64,000 nucleotides of DNA, taken from contig NZ_JNJA01000005.1 in NCBI RefSeq assembly GCF_000702665.1, forward strand, positions 281,001-345,000, in the 5' to 3' direction. Of the stretch, positions 38,586-50,400 are shown in pieces. The stretch is from Solidesulfovibrio alcoholivorans DSM 5433. Its GTDB lineage: Bacteria > Desulfobacterota > Desulfovibrionia > Desulfovibrionales > Desulfovibrionaceae. Position 1 is the stretch's first letter, and each line of letters starts with the position of its first letter. Below the pieces are notes generated by a model. That model was not told the DNA's origin and ran no database searches. It worked only from the letters and a program-made list of their open reading frames with translations. A program made the translations under genes and the position numbers.

Positions 38586-39018
38586 CCATTTTTGGGCATA
38601 GTCCCGGAGTTTTCCACAGTTCGGCCCTTTTCGAGGCCGCAAAGCCGCCTGCGGCACGTCCGGGAGCGGCGTTTTGCGGGCCGCGCACCGGGGGCGGGCT
38701 CTCGGGCGGCGCGATCCCGGAGCATTTATTTCAGATTTGAAATATTAGCCCCGGCTTTGTCGACGCAGCGCCCGGACAAGCGACATGCGCTCACGCGGAC
38801 GAGGCGTCCGGGTGGCAGGGGCATCTTTCCCTTGCAGCGCAAGCATCACTTTCCGTGAACCGTGCGCGTGGCCGTCCGCAGTGCGGCCCCTTCCCGTGAA
38901 TTATGGAAAACAGCGGCCGGGAAAACCCGCCTTCAAGAACAGCAATTGACAATTCGGTGATTTGCTCGACCACGGAGCCCATGCTACTGGCCCGCCAAAC
39001 CTTTTTGAGGGGGGCGAT
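38586..39018. other. intergenic region upstream of amtB
   Basis: 433 bases between the pyrD terminator and amtB. There is a perfect TTGACA at 38946-38951 but no fitting -10 box, and no good GG-N10-GC sigma54 site was found by eye. GGGGGG upstream of 39019 is the amtB ribosome site. Nothing else is recognised. Confidence 0.45.
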
Positions 39019-40242
39019 ATGCTGCAAAGCGGCGATACGGCCTTTGTCCTCATCAGTGCGGCGCTGGTGCTGCTCATGATTCCGGGACTGGCCCTTTTCT
39101 ACGGCGGCATGGTGCGCAAGAAAAACGTGCTCGGCACCATCATGCAAAGCTTCATCCTGATTTCCCTGGTCACGTTCGAATGGGTCTACCTCGGCTATTC
39201 CCTGTCCTTCGGCCCGGACATCAAGGGACTGATCGGTTCCCTGCGCTGGGCGGGATTTTCCGGCGTCGGCGCCGCGCCCAACCCGGACTACGCCGCAACC
39301 GTGCCCCATCTGGCCTTCGCCATGTTCCAGTGCATGTTCGCGGCCATCACGCCGGCGCTGATCACCGGGGCCGTGGCCGAACGCCTGCGCTTCGGGCCGT
39401 TTCTGGTCTTTTCCCTGGCCTGGACCATCCTGGTTTATAATCCGGTGTGCCACTGGGTCTGGGGCAACGGCGGCTGGCTCAAGGAAATGGGCGTGCTGGA
39501 TTTCGCCGGCGGCATCGTCGTGCATCTGACCTGCGGCGCGGCCGCGCTGGCAGCGGTGCTTGCAACCGGGCCGCGCAAGGACCACGGCCGGCATCAGATC
39601 GTGCCGCACAACCTGCCCATGACGCTGCTCGGCACGGGCCTTTTGTGGTTCGGCTGGTTCGGCTTCAACGCCGGCAGCGCCCTGGCCGCCGACGGCGTGG
39701 CCGTGGGGGCTTTCGCCGCCACCCATCTCGGCGGCATGGCCGGCATGGCCACCTGGTGCGTCATCGAATGGTGGCACCGCGGCAAGCCCACGACCCTGGG
39801 CGCGGCCTCCGGGGCCGTCGCGGGACTGGCCACCATCACGCCGGGCGCGGGCTTCGTCTCCCCGGGCTGGGCCGTCGCCATCGGCATGCTGGCCGGGGCC
39901 GTGTGCTACGGCGCGGTTCTGGTGAAGGCCCGTTTGCGCTTCGACGACAGCCTGGACGTGGTGGGCATCCACGGCGTCGGCGGCGTGCTCGGGACGCTCC
40001 TGGTCGGCGTCGCGGCGAGCAAGCTGGTCAACCCGGCCGGGGCCGACGGCCTGGCTTGCGGCAATCCCGGCCAGCTCGGCGTCCAGGCCCTGGCCGTGGT
40101 CGTGGTCGGCGTTTTCGCCTTTGCCGTGAGCTGGCTGCTCCTCGTGGCCGTGCGCGCCGCCATGGGCCTGCGGCTTGCGCCCCAGGCGGAGACCATCGGC
40201 CTCGACCTTTCGGAACATACCGAAGCCGCCTACGGCGAGTAG
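39019..40242 (+). CDS. amtB: ammonium transporter
   Basis: A 407-residue Amt/Mep/Rh channel with eleven predicted helices. It has FYGGMVRKKNVLGTIMQSF in helix 1-2, the EWVYLGYSLSFG region, GGIVVHLTCGAAAL with the first pore histidine, HLGGMAGMATWCVIEW and a later VGIHGVGGVLGTLLVG block. It lacks the long signal peptide of E. coli AmtB. GlnB follows after 51 bases, the usual amtB-glnB pair, so flux is probably gated by the PII protein under nitrogen control. Confidence 0.95.
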   Translation: MLQSGDTAFVLISAALVLLMIPGLALFYGGMVRKKNVLGTIMQSFILISLVTFEWVYLGYSLSFGPDIKGLIGSLRWAGFSGVGAAPNPDYAATVPHLAFAMFQCMFAAITPALITGAVAERLRFGPFLVFSLAWTILVYNPVCHWVWGNGGWLKEMGVLDFAGGIVVHLTCGAAALAAVLATGPRKDHGRHQIVPHNLPMTLLGTGLLWFGWFGFNAGSALAADGVAVGAFAATHLGGMAGMATWCVIEWWHRGKPTTLGAASGAVAGLATITPGAGFVSPGWAVAIGMLAGAVCYGAVLVKARLRFDDSLDVVGIHGVGGVLGTLLVGVAASKLVNPAGADGLACGNPGQLGVQALAVVVVGVFAFAVSWLLLVAVRAAMGLRLAPQAETIGLDLSEHTEAAYGE

Positions 40243-40632
<390 letters not shown>

Positions 40633-40654
40633 TGAGAGAGGGGAAGGGAGGAAC

Positions 40655-40705
40655 GCCTTTGGCGGCCGGGAGGGGGACTACCCCTTTCCGGCCCTCCCTG
40701 AAAGC
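40655..40705. repeat. divergent copy of the GC palindrome
   Basis: GCCTTTGGCGGCCGGGAGGG then CCCCTTTCCGGCCCTCCC. The stem is imperfect but the layout matches the family. It lies between the convergent glnB and corA genes. Confidence 0.5.
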
Positions 40706-40722
40706 GAGAACTGTTCGCCCGG

Positions 40723-41790
40723 CTACAGCCACTTCTTCTTGCGAAACCAGGCCAGCATGCCTATCGACAGCGCGAGCATGAACCCGAGGATGAAGTAGTA
40801 GCCGTAGCGCCATTTGAGTTCCGGCATGTTTTCGAAGTTCATGCCGTACAGGCTCGTGATGAAGGTGAGCGGCAGGAATATCGTGCCGATGACGGTGAGC
40901 ACCTTCATCACCATGTTCATGCGCATGTCCGCAACGGACGAATAGACGTCGATCATGCTCGTGGCGATCTGGTTGAGCGTGTCCACCGTCTCCACCACCA
41001 TTTTGACGTGGTCCACGATCTCGCGCATGTAGGATTTCGCGTATTCGCTGACTTTTTTTGAATGCTTTTTGTGCGAAAGCGCCTGCAACACCTCGCGCAG
41101 GGGCCAGATGTACTTGCGCAGGTACGCCGTCTCGCGCTTGAGGTTGTAGAATTCCGACAGCGTCGCCTCGGTCTGTGCGCCGAAAAGCAGTTCCTCGAGC
41201 TTCTCGGCCTTGTCGCCGAGCTTGCCGAGCGTGATCATGTAGCGGTCGACGATGACGTCGAGCAGCGCGAGCATCAGGTAGTGCGGATCGGACTTGCCCA
41301 GGTGCCGGCCCTTGCGCAGCCGGTCCAGGTAGTTGTCCCAGACGTTTGCCGCGTTTTCCTGGAAGGTGAAGACCGACGCCCCGTCCATGGCGATGCTCAC
41401 CTGTTCGGCGGTCAGCGACTCCTGCGCCGCGTCCATGTCGATGATCTTGAGCGCCATGAACATGGCGTCGCCGAATTCCTCGTATTTCGGACGCTGCGTG
41501 GTGTCGGCCACGTCCTCCATGAGCATGGAGGGCATGTCGATGGATGCGCCCACGGATTTGATGACGCCGATGTCGTGGACGCCGACCACGCGCACCCAGA
41601 TGACGCGGTCCTCGCGCGGCGCGGGGATGACGGGCGTCTGGCCGTGTTCGTAGCGCGTTTCGGCGAAACTGCCGTCGCCGTAGACGATGACGCTGACGTA
41701 CGGGGAAAAGGCCTTGGCCGCGCCGACATAGGAGACGGTGCCGAAGTCCTGGTTGGCCTTGACGTGTTGGGGGCGCATGTGCCTGAGCAT
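40723..41790 (-). CDS. corA: CorA family magnesium/cobalt transporter
   Basis: A 355-residue channel with a large cytoplasmic N-terminal domain, a long helical stalk (about 180-290) and two C-terminal transmembrane helices. The diagnostic GMN motif is in SLYGMNFENMPELKW between the helices, and the basic sphincter KKKWL closes the C-terminus. It is a stand-alone gene convergent with glnB. Confidence 0.93.
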   Translation of the reverse strand: MLRHMRPQHVKANQDFGTVSYVGAAKAFSPYVSVIVYGDGSFAETRYEHGQTPVIPAPREDRVIWVRVVGVHDIGVIKSVGASIDMPSMLMEDVADTTQRPKYEEFGDAMFMALKIIDMDAAQESLTAEQVSIAMDGASVFTFQENAANVWDNYLDRLRKGRHLGKSDPHYLMLALLDVIVDRYMITLGKLGDKAEKLEELLFGAQTEATLSEFYNLKRETAYLRKYIWPLREVLQALSHKKHSKKVSEYAKSYMREIVDHVKMVVETVDTLNQIATSMIDVYSSVADMRMNMVMKVLTVIGTIFLPLTFITSLYGMNFENMPELKWRYGYYFILGFMLALSIGMLAWFRKKKWL

Positions 41791-41884
41791 GACGAAGCCT
41801 CGCGAAAGGGGAACTGGCCGCCCCGGACGGGGAGGACGACGCCGACACGTTACCGACGCGCGGTGACGTTTTGGTGGCGGGACG

Positions 41885-43051
41885 TCAGCCCTGGCGCAGG
41901 GCTGACACGATGTTCATGCGCGAGGCCCGCACCGCGGGCAAAAAGCCGCCGACCACGCCCATGACCAGGGAGAAGGCCAGGGAAAGGGCCACGATCCAGG
42001 GCGCGAGGGCGAACCTGAAGGAGAGTTCGGAAAATGTCTGGAAGTTGGTCGTGGAAAGAGAGACGAAGGAAAGTCCGGCCGCAAGGATCAGGCCCGCCAC
42101 GCCCCCGAGCAGGCCGAGGAACATCGATTCGAGCAGAAACGCGGCCAGGATGCTCCCGCGCGTGAAGCCGATGGCGCGCAGGGTGCCGATCTCCGGCACG
42201 CGGTTGGCCACGGCGGAATACATGGTGATCGTGGCCCCGATCATCGCCCCCAGCGAAAAGATGGCCGTGAGCGCCACGCCAAGGACCGTCAGGAACTTGC
42301 GCATCATGTCCGACTGCTTCTCGTAATAGCGCGTCTCGCGCCAGGCCTCGGCCTGTAGGCGTGGGTCGGCCTCCACGGCCTCCTTGAAGGCGTCGAAAAG
42401 CCCGGGTTCGCGCAGCCCCGCGACCACGATCGAATAGGCCCCGCGCCCGAAGGCCGGCATGAGCTGGTCCGCGTCGCCCCAGATCTCCGAGGAAAATCCG
42501 GTCTGCCCGGCATCGAAAATGCCGACGATGGGCCACTCGCGCTTGCCGAAGCGCAGGCTCTGGCCGATCCCCGCGTTCTCGAACCCCTTGACCACGGCCG
42601 TGCCGACCATGATTTCCGGCGTGCCCGGGCGCGGCAGGCGGCCGGAGGCGAGGCGTATCTGCGGCCGCAGCGCCAGGGAGGCGGGTTCCGTGCCCCGGAT
42701 GACCACGTTGGAGGTCTTGCCCGTGGATTTTTTCGTGAGGCCGATGAGCACCACGGATTCCTTCGCCGCAAGCGCCTGGCCGTCGCCGCCGAGCGCGATC
42801 TCGGGCCGGGTGACGATGGCCGCGGCCTGGGCGCGTTCGATGCCGCTTTGCACCTCGGTTTCCGAGCCCTTGCGCAGCACGATGGCGTTCCCGGGCGACC
42901 CCGTGGCCACGAGGGTTTGGCGCAGGCCCTCGGCCAGCATGAGCGTGGCCGCGAACACGAAGACCACGAGGGCCATGCCGCCGGCGGTCAGCGCCGTGGT
43001 CAGGCGGCGCGTGGTCAGATTGCGCCAGGAATAGGCGAGCGGCACGGCCAT
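41885..43051 (-). CDS. ABC transporter permease, FtsX/MacB type (second permease)
   Basis: A 388-residue permease with one N-terminal helix (about 20-40), a MacB-like periplasmic domain (about 45-255) and three C-terminal helices (about 268-295, 315-345, 355-380) of the FtsX fold. EIGTLRAIGFTRGSILAAFLLES is the typical coupling segment. Its ATG shares a base with the stop of the first permease (TGATG). It is the last gene of a four-gene export operon. Confidence 0.9.
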   Translation of the reverse strand: MAVPLAYSWRNLTTRRLTTALTAGGMALVVFVFAATLMLAEGLRQTLVATGSPGNAIVLRKGSETEVQSGIERAQAAAIVTRPEIALGGDGQALAAKESVVLIGLTKKSTGKTSNVVIRGTEPASLALRPQIRLASGRLPRPGTPEIMVGTAVVKGFENAGIGQSLRFGKREWPIVGIFDAGQTGFSSEIWGDADQLMPAFGRGAYSIVVAGLREPGLFDAFKEAVEADPRLQAEAWRETRYYEKQSDMMRKFLTVLGVALTAIFSLGAMIGATITMYSAVANRVPEIGTLRAIGFTRGSILAAFLLESMFLGLLGGVAGLILAAGLSFVSLSTTNFQTFSELSFRFALAPWIVALSLAFSLVMGVVGGFLPAVRASRMNIVSALRQG

Positions 43052-44194
43052 CAGCCGATCCTCCGGAACGCCTCGGCGATGCGCACCGTGCCCACGCGCA
43101 CGGCAGGGGCCACGGCGGCCAGCACGCCCACGGCCGCGCCGAAGGCCGGGATGAGGAGCATGGTTTCGCGCGAGACGAAGAAGATGGGGAAATATTCGGC
43201 CAGGTGCTTGGCAAAGGCGTCGGTGATGGCCGGGAGCAGGCCCATGGCCAGGGCCGCGCCGGAAAGGGACAATAGCAGGGATTCGGCCAGGAGCATGAGC
43301 CCGAGCGCCGGGCCGGAAAACCCCAGGGTTTTGAGCACCGCGAATTCCCCCAGCCGTTCCCGGGCGGACATGGCCATGGTGTTGGCGGCCACGGCCAGGA
43401 TGATGACGATGACCACATAGGAGACCACGGTGATGGCCATGAGGATGGCCTCGCTCATGGAGACGAAACCCATCTGGAAGGCCTTTTCCGTCTCGGTCAG
43501 GGTCTCGGCCTGGGAATTGCGGAAGATCGCATCGATGTTCTTGGAAATCTCCGCCGCCTTCGTGGCGTCGTCGATGCCGACCATGAAAAAGCCCGTCTGG
43601 CCGGCGCGGCGCGGGGTCGTTTTTTTCATGACCTCGTCGACGTAGGACCAGTGGAGGTAGAGCACGGTTTCGTCGGTGTCCGGCCGCGCGCCCTTGTAGA
43701 TGGCGCGGATGGTCATGGGCCACTGGCCCGGGAAGATGGTGCCGCGCAGGGTGATGGTGTCGCCCACGCGCCAGTGGAAGCGCGCGGCCAGCTTGCGGCC
43801 GATGACCGCGGCCTTGCGGTCGGCCAGAAAGGCCTTGCGCTCGACGGGGGAGACGACGAGCTCCGGGTAGAGGCGGAAGAAATCCTCGGCCTCCATGGCG
43901 AAGTTGGCGAAGAAGTTCTTTTCGTCGAGGTAGACGCCGCCGAACCAGTTGCCGGCGGCGACGATGTCCACGCCCGTGACCTGGCGGATGCGGCCCTTGT
44001 AGGCATAGGGCAGGGGCTGGGTCAGGGAGACGGCGTTTCGCGTGACGAGGCGGTTGGCCGAGGAGGCCGACACCCCGGCGTGCCAGGCGTCGAGGACCGT
44101 GCGCATGAGCCCGAAGGCCGTGAGCGCGATGGCCACGCCGACGATGGTCAGAAGCGAGCGCAGGCGGTGGCGGAAGGCGTTTTTGACGATGAGC

Positions 44195-44208
<14 letters not shown>
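43051..44208 (-). CDS. ABC transporter permease, FtsX/MacB type (first permease)
   Basis: A 385-residue permease of the same fold: an N-terminal helix [17 protein letters not shown], a periplasmic domain (about 40-240), then three helices with [30 protein letters not shown] 44208 is chosen; it overlaps the ATPase gene end by 14 bases and has AGGGCG upstream. Two different permeases imply a heterodimeric transporter, as in LolCE-like systems. Confidence 0.88.
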
Positions 44209-44881
<673 letters not shown>

Positions 44882-44883
44882 GA

Positions 44884-46104
44884 TCAGCCCTCGGCCAGGG
44901 TCACGGCGTCGCCGGAGGCGAGCTTGTCCGGGGGCGAGAGCACGACCTTGAGCCCGGATTCCAGGCCCGAGGTCACTTCGCGCATATCGCCGAGGGGCTC
45001 GCCGAGCGTCACGGGGGTGAGCAGCGCCTTGCCGTCCTTGATGACGAAGACGGCGTCGCGCCCGTCACGCGTGGTCACGGCGGCGGCCGGCACGGCCAGG
45101 CGCGGCGTGGTCTCGGCAGGTGTCAGCGCGCGCGAGAGAAAGGCCACCTTGGCGCTCATTTCCGGTAGCACGCGCGGGTCCAGGGCGTCGAAACGCACCT
45201 TGACGAGCACGGTGGCCTTGGTGCGGTCGGCCGTGGGCACGATCATGTGCACCTTGCCGGGAAATCGCTCGCTGGGGATGGCATCGAGCATGATTTCGCA
45301 GGGTTCGCCCATGGCCACTTCGCGCAGGCTCGATTCCGAGACGTCCACCTCCACGGCGAGCGACCCCATGTCCGCGATGCTGACCACGGCGGCCTTGGAT
45401 GTGGAGGAGGCGCCAAGCGGCGAAATGATGTCGCCGACGTCGGCGTTTTTGGTCAGCACCACGGCGTCGAAGGGCGCTTCGAGGTCGGTGTAGGTCAGCT
45501 GTGCCTCGGCTTGGTTCAGGGCTTCGCTGCGGGCCTTGAGGTTGGCCTTGGCCTGGGACAGGGACGCGGCGGCCTTTTTGAGGCGTGCCTCGGCAGTGTC
45601 GTAGTCGGAGCGGGCCACATAGTCGCCGGTCACGAGTTTTCCCATGCGCCCGTAATGGATGCGCGCGTCGGCGAGCTCCGCCTCGGCCGAGGCGATCTGG
45701 TATCTGGCCGCTTCCATGTCATGGCGGGCCTGCTCGCGCGAGGCTTCGACGTCGGCGCTTTCCAGGCGCGCCACCACCTGGCCTTTTTGCACCCGGCTGC
45801 CTTCCTCCACGCCGAGCCAGACGAGCTGGGCCGTGGCCTTGGTGGCGAGCGACGCCTTGCGCTGGGCCACGACGTAGCCGCTGGCCGTCAGCTTGGTCAG
45901 CGTGCGCGACGGGTAGGCCAGGCCGACGGTTGCGGCCGTCACGGTAAACGTGCGCGGCGAAAACGCCCAGGCCGCGACGGCGGCTGCAAGCAGCACTGCC
46001 AGGACATAGGGCCAGCGGCGGCGACGGCGGCGCGGCCCGGGGCCCGAAAACCGGTCGGACTTGTCCGCCGCGGTGATGCGCAGCGCATCGAGGGTATCGC
46101 TCAT
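44884..46104 (-). CDS. periplasmic adaptor (membrane fusion) protein, HlyD/RND type
   Basis: A 406-residue MacA-like adaptor. It has a basic cytoplasmic N-terminus (PGPRRRRRRWP), one anchor helix (about 30-46), barrel-sandwich halves (SGYVVAQRKASLATK...EAPFDAVVLTKNADVGD), a helical hairpin (about 115-195) and a beta-barrel part. It heads the operon with ATPase and two permeases, and the outer-membrane partner must be encoded elsewhere. ATG 46104 after GGGAG is used; upstream in-frame ATGs are possible. The substrate is unknown (drug, siderophore or lipid). Confidence 0.9.
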   Translation of the reverse strand: MSDTLDALRITAADKSDRFSGPGPRRRRRRWPYVLAVLLAAAVAAWAFSPRTFTVTAATVGLAYPSRTLTKLTASGYVVAQRKASLATKATAQLVWLGVEEGSRVQKGQVVARLESADVEASREQARHDMEAARYQIASAEAELADARIHYGRMGKLVTGDYVARSDYDTAEARLKKAAASLSQAKANLKARSEALNQAEAQLTYTDLEAPFDAVVLTKNADVGDIISPLGASSTSKAAVVSIADMGSLAVEVDVSESSLREVAMGEPCEIMLDAIPSERFPGKVHMIVPTADRTKATVLVKVRFDALDPRVLPEMSAKVAFLSRALTPAETTPRLAVPAAAVTTRDGRDAVFVIKDGKALLTPVTLGEPLGDMREVTSGLESGLKVVLSPPDKLASGDAVTLAEG

Positions 46105-46192
46105 GGGACTCCCGTTTCGTGTTTCCGGGGTCATGGCAAGCCACAGGGCGTCCGTCAAGACGCAACAGGGCGGATTCCGTTACGCTTTCGGC

Positions 46193-47302
46193 CTAGGAAA
46201 GCCACAAACTGTTCGCCATCCGGTCGATGAGCTTTCTGTGTCCGGCCGGAAAAGCGAAGCGGGCCAGGGCTTCGGGCGCGACCCAGAGGCTCTCCTGCGC
46301 GGCGGTCAGCGTCGGTTCGGGCTGTGTTGCGCCATGTCTTGCGCCGTTCGTCAGGCACAGCAAAAAACAGTGTAGCGTCACGCGGTAGGTGGTGTAGCCG
46401 TGGCGGATCACGGCGAGCTTGGCGGAAACGGCGGTGGGAAAGTCCGTTTCCTCGCGAAATTCCCGTACGATGGCCGCCTCGGGCGTTTCGCCCTCCTCGA
46501 TGCGTCCGCCCGGGAATTCCCAGAGGTTGCCCCAGGCCCCGGCGGGCAGGCGTTTCTGGATGAACACCTTGCCGTGGTGGACGAGCACGCCCGTGGCCAC
46601 GAAAAGCGGGGTGATGTCCTTGGATTTGGAGAGTACCGGCCGGTCGGCCACGATGCCGAGGTGGCGCGCCTGGCACACGCCGCCAAGGGGACAGCGGGCG
46701 CAGTCCGGGTTTTTCGGCCGGCAGACGAGCGCCCCGAATTCCATGAGCGCCTCGTTGAAATCACCGGCCCGACCCGGCGGCAACAGTTCGCGCGCCAGCG
46801 CCTCGGCCCGCGCGCGGCCGGCCGGTTCCTTGACGGGCGCGTCGATGTCGCACACTCGCGCAAGCACACGCAGCACATTGGCGTCCACGGCCACCTCGTC
46901 GAGCCCGAGCGCCATGCTGGCCACGGCCCCGGCCGTGTAGGCTCCGACGCCGGGCAATGCGCGCACGGCCGGAAACGTGGTCGGAAACGCGCCGCCGTGG
47001 TCGGCCATGATCCGCCTGGCCGCGGCGTGGAGGTTGCGGGCCCGGGAATAGTAGCCCAGGCCCTCCCAGGCCTTGAGCACCGCGTCCTCGGTAGCCGCAG
47101 CAAGCGCGGCCACGTCCGGGAAGCGGTCCATGAAGCGGTCGAAATAGACGACCACACGGTCCATCTGCGTCTGCTGGGCCATGATTTCCGAAACCCAGAC
47201 GGCATAGGGGTCGCGGCAGCGCCGCCAGGGCAGGTCGCGTTTGTTGGCGGCGAACCAGTCAAGCAGAAGCGGCACGAAGGCGGAAACGTCGGACATGTGC
47301 AT
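46193..47302 (-). CDS. mutY: adenine DNA glycosylase MutY with C-terminal Nudix domain
   Basis: A 369-residue base-excision repair enzyme removing A opposite 8-oxoG. Catalytic E39 is in SEIMAQQTQ and D140 in AVDANVLRV; the helix-hairpin-helix is PGVGAYTAGAV, and the 4Fe-4S cysteines are C194, C201, C204 and C210. The C-terminal Nudix fold keeps the box G266-x5-E272-x7-R280-E281-x2-E284-E285; only the last Gly is Asp. In E. coli MutY this box is lost. ATG 47302 after GAGG is chosen; 47296 is the alternative. Confidence 0.93.
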   Translation of the reverse strand: MHMSDVSAFVPLLLDWFAANKRDLPWRRCRDPYAVWVSEIMAQQTQMDRVVVYFDRFMDRFPDVAALAAATEDAVLKAWEGLGYYSRARNLHAAARRIMADHGGAFPTTFPAVRALPGVGAYTAGAVASMALGLDEVAVDANVLRVLARVCDIDAPVKEPAGRARAEALARELLPPGRAGDFNEALMEFGALVCRPKNPDCARCPLGGVCQARHLGIVADRPVLSKSKDITPLFVATGVLVHHGKVFIQKRLPAGAWGNLWEFPGGRIEEGETPEAAIVREFREETDFPTAVSAKLAVIRHGYTTYRVTLHCFLLCLTNGARHGATQPEPTLTAAQESLWVAPEALARFAFPAGHRKLIDRMANSLWLS

Positions 47303-47416
47303 ATAACCTCGTGGACAATCCCATAATGCCGATTGCGCCGTGAGGAAAGGGCGCTCGATTGCCAAGGCCGCGCCTTTCGGGAATAAGGCGAAGGAGAGAG
47401 CCCGAGGAGGCCTGTC

Positions 47417-50400
47417 ATGCGGCATGCGCTGGCGTGCGTTTTTCTCGTCGTTTCCATCCTTGCCGGTTCCGCTTTGCCGGCCCTGGCCCAGGCCGGCGCG
47501 CCCGACGTGCCGCCGGCCCTCGATCCCTGGCGGGGATTTTCCCTGCACGGCGCGGCCGAACGGCTGTGCCCGCCGGACGGGGGGGACGCCAAAGCCCGAA
47601 TCTGCCTGTTCCCGTCGCGGCTGGACGTGAATGTCGATGCGGCGGGCGCGGATTTCACGCTTGCGGCGCGGCTTTTCGACACCGCCGCCGTGCCGCTGCC
47701 GTATGGCGCGGGCGTGTGGGTCGCGGCGGCGCGCGAGGGCGGCAAGGCGCTCCCCGTGGTCGCCGGGGAGCGCGGCCCCGTGGTCTGGCTCGGTCCGGGC
47801 GAGCACGTCCTTTCCGGTCGCCTTGCCTGGAACGCCGCCCCGGAGGCGCTGCGCCTGCCGGCGGGTGTCGGACTTGTGACCCTTGCCCGCCGGGGCGCTC
47901 CCGCGCCGGTTGTCGTCTCTGCCTCGGGCGAGCTGTCCCTGGCCGGCGAAAAAGCGGCCAAGGCCGTGGAAAACACGGAACACGTCAAAGTCTTCCGCCA
48001 GCTTGCCGACGGCGACCCGGCAACCCTGACGACGTTTTTCCGGCTGGAAGTCTCCGGGCTCGCCCGCTCCGTCTCCCTGGCCGGGGCCGTGCCGGAAAAG
48101 GCGTTGGCCCTGGCCGTGCGCTCCCCCGTGCCCGCGACGCTCGGGCCGGACGGCAGCGTGGTCCTCGACGCCGGGCCCGGGCGCTACGACGTGGAGGTTG
48201 TCTCCCGCTTTCCGGGCAAAACCGGGCGGATCGGCCCGGTTGCCGCGCCCTACGGCCGCGAGGTTTGGTCCTACCGCGCCGCGCCCGAACTGCGCGAGAC
48301 GCGCCTGGAAGGCGCGCCGGCCCTGGACCCCAAGACCGCCGACGTGCCCGACTCCTGGCGCAACCTGCCGGCCTTCGCCGTGGCCGCCGGCGCGACGCTC
48401 GACATCCGCGAACTCGGGCGCGGCGTGCCTCCGGGCCGTGACGCCCTGACGGTCTCGCGGGAAATGTGGCTCGACATGAGCGGCGCGGGCCTAAGCGTCC
48501 ACGACACGCTTTCGGGCGAGAACCGCTCCCGCTTCACGCTTGCCATGGCCGCGCCGGGCGAACTCGGCCGGGTCGTCGCGGACGGCCGGGACCAGCCCGT
48601 GCTGCTGCTCGGCAAGGAAGGGACCGCGCGGGGCGTGGAACTGCGCGCTTCGCGCCTGTCCCTTTCCGCGTTCTCCCGCTATCCCGACGCCGGCGCGCCG
48701 CTGCCGGCCGGCGGCTTCGACCGGGAATTCACGCATGTGACGGCCACGCTCCACTTGGCTCCGGGCTGGGCGCTTTTTTTCGCCACAGGGCCCGACGCCG
48801 TGCGCGGCGGCCTGCTTTCGCCCTGGACGCTGCTCGACGTCTTTTTGGCCCTGGTCCTGGCCGTGGCCGCCTTTTCCCTGCGCGGGGGGGCGGCCGGTCT
48901 GGCGCTCGGCCTTTTTCTTCTGCTCTCCTGGCACGAGCCGGACGCGCCCACGGGCGTGTGGGTGTTCGTGCTGTGCGGGCTGGCCTTGCTGCGCCTGGCG
49001 TCCGATGCCGGCCGCCTCGCCGGCCATGCCGGCGTGCGGCGCTTTGCCGTGCTGGTTTTCGCGGCCTCCCTGGTCTGTCTGGTCGTCGTTTCGATTCCTT
49101 TTCTGTCCTGGCAGTTGCGCGGGGCCGTCGCGCCGCAGATCGTGCCGCCGGCCGCCGCGCCGCTGCCCCGCCTGGCGATGCAGGAAAATGCGGCCATGGC
49201 CCCCGCGCCGCCTCCCGCCGCACTGAAGGGAAAGGCCAGGGCGATGCAGATGGCCGCGCCCGCCGCCGATGCCGCCGCCGGGGCGGTGCGGGAGCTGCCG
49301 GAGGAGGACCCTGAGGCCCTGGTGCAGACCGGGCCGGCCATGCCGGACTGGCGTTTCGCCACGGCGACCATGACCTGGAACGGGCCGGTCGCGCCGGGCG
49401 AGCGGCTGCGCCTTTATCTCGTGCCGCCTTTCGCCTCGCGCCTGCTGCATCTGCTGCGCGCGCTCCTGTGGGGCGCGGCGCTTTTCCTGCTGTGCGACCG
49501 GGCGCGCTTGCGCCGCGTGCGCCTGGCCTCCGTCGGCGCGGGCGCGGTCCTCCTTATTCTTGTGGGCCTTGTCCCGGCGGCCCGGGCCGCGGATTTCCCG
49601 GATCGACAACTTCTCGACTTGCTGCGCGAGCGCCTGACCGAACCGCCCCTTTGCCTGCCGCACTGCCTGGGCAGCCCCTCCTTCGAGGTCCGCCTGGAGG
49701 GTGGCCGGCTGGTCGTGACCACGGCAATCGACGCCGCCGCGCGCGTGGCCGCGCCGCTACCGGCGGTTTCCGAGGGCTGGCGGCCCGACGCCGTGACCCT
49801 GGACGGCGCGCCGGGCGCGCCGCTTACGCGCGCGGGGGACGCCCTCAAGGCGCTCGTCGAGCCCGGCCGCCACGTGCTGATCCTGTCCGGCCCGGCCCCG
49901 ACGGCCGTGTCCTTTACCGTGACCCCGGCGCTTGCGCCGGGCAAGGTCGTCGTTGCCGCCCCGGGCTACCGCATCCGCGGCCTGGATGCGCGGGGCATGC
50001 TCGCCGGGCCGCTGGAGCTGACCCGGGCCGCGCCCGAGGGGAAAACTTCTGACGGGCAGGCGGCCCAGACAGCGCAGCCGGCCGGCCGCGACATTCCGCC
50101 CTTTTTCGAGGTGCGGCGTTCGTTGCGCCTGGGCCTTGCCTGGGAGGTGGAAACCGAGGTCGTGCGCCGTTCACCGGCGGATGTCGCGGCCGTGGCCCGG
50201 GTGGCGCTTCTTGCCGGCGAGCATCCCGACGCGGCCGGCGTGACCGTCGCCGGCGGCATGGCCGAGGCGGCCTTTCCCGCGGGCGTGGCGCGCGTCTCCT
50301 GGCGCTCGCGCCTGACGCCCCGGGAGTCCGTGGCCCTGGCCGCGCCGTCGGGGACGGACGTGGTCGAGGTCTGGGAACTGACCGCCGCGCCGTTTTACGA

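Noticed and set aside
38946..38974. Sigma70 promoter of amtB from a perfect TTGACA
   Set aside because: No acceptable -10 hexamer at 16-18 bases.
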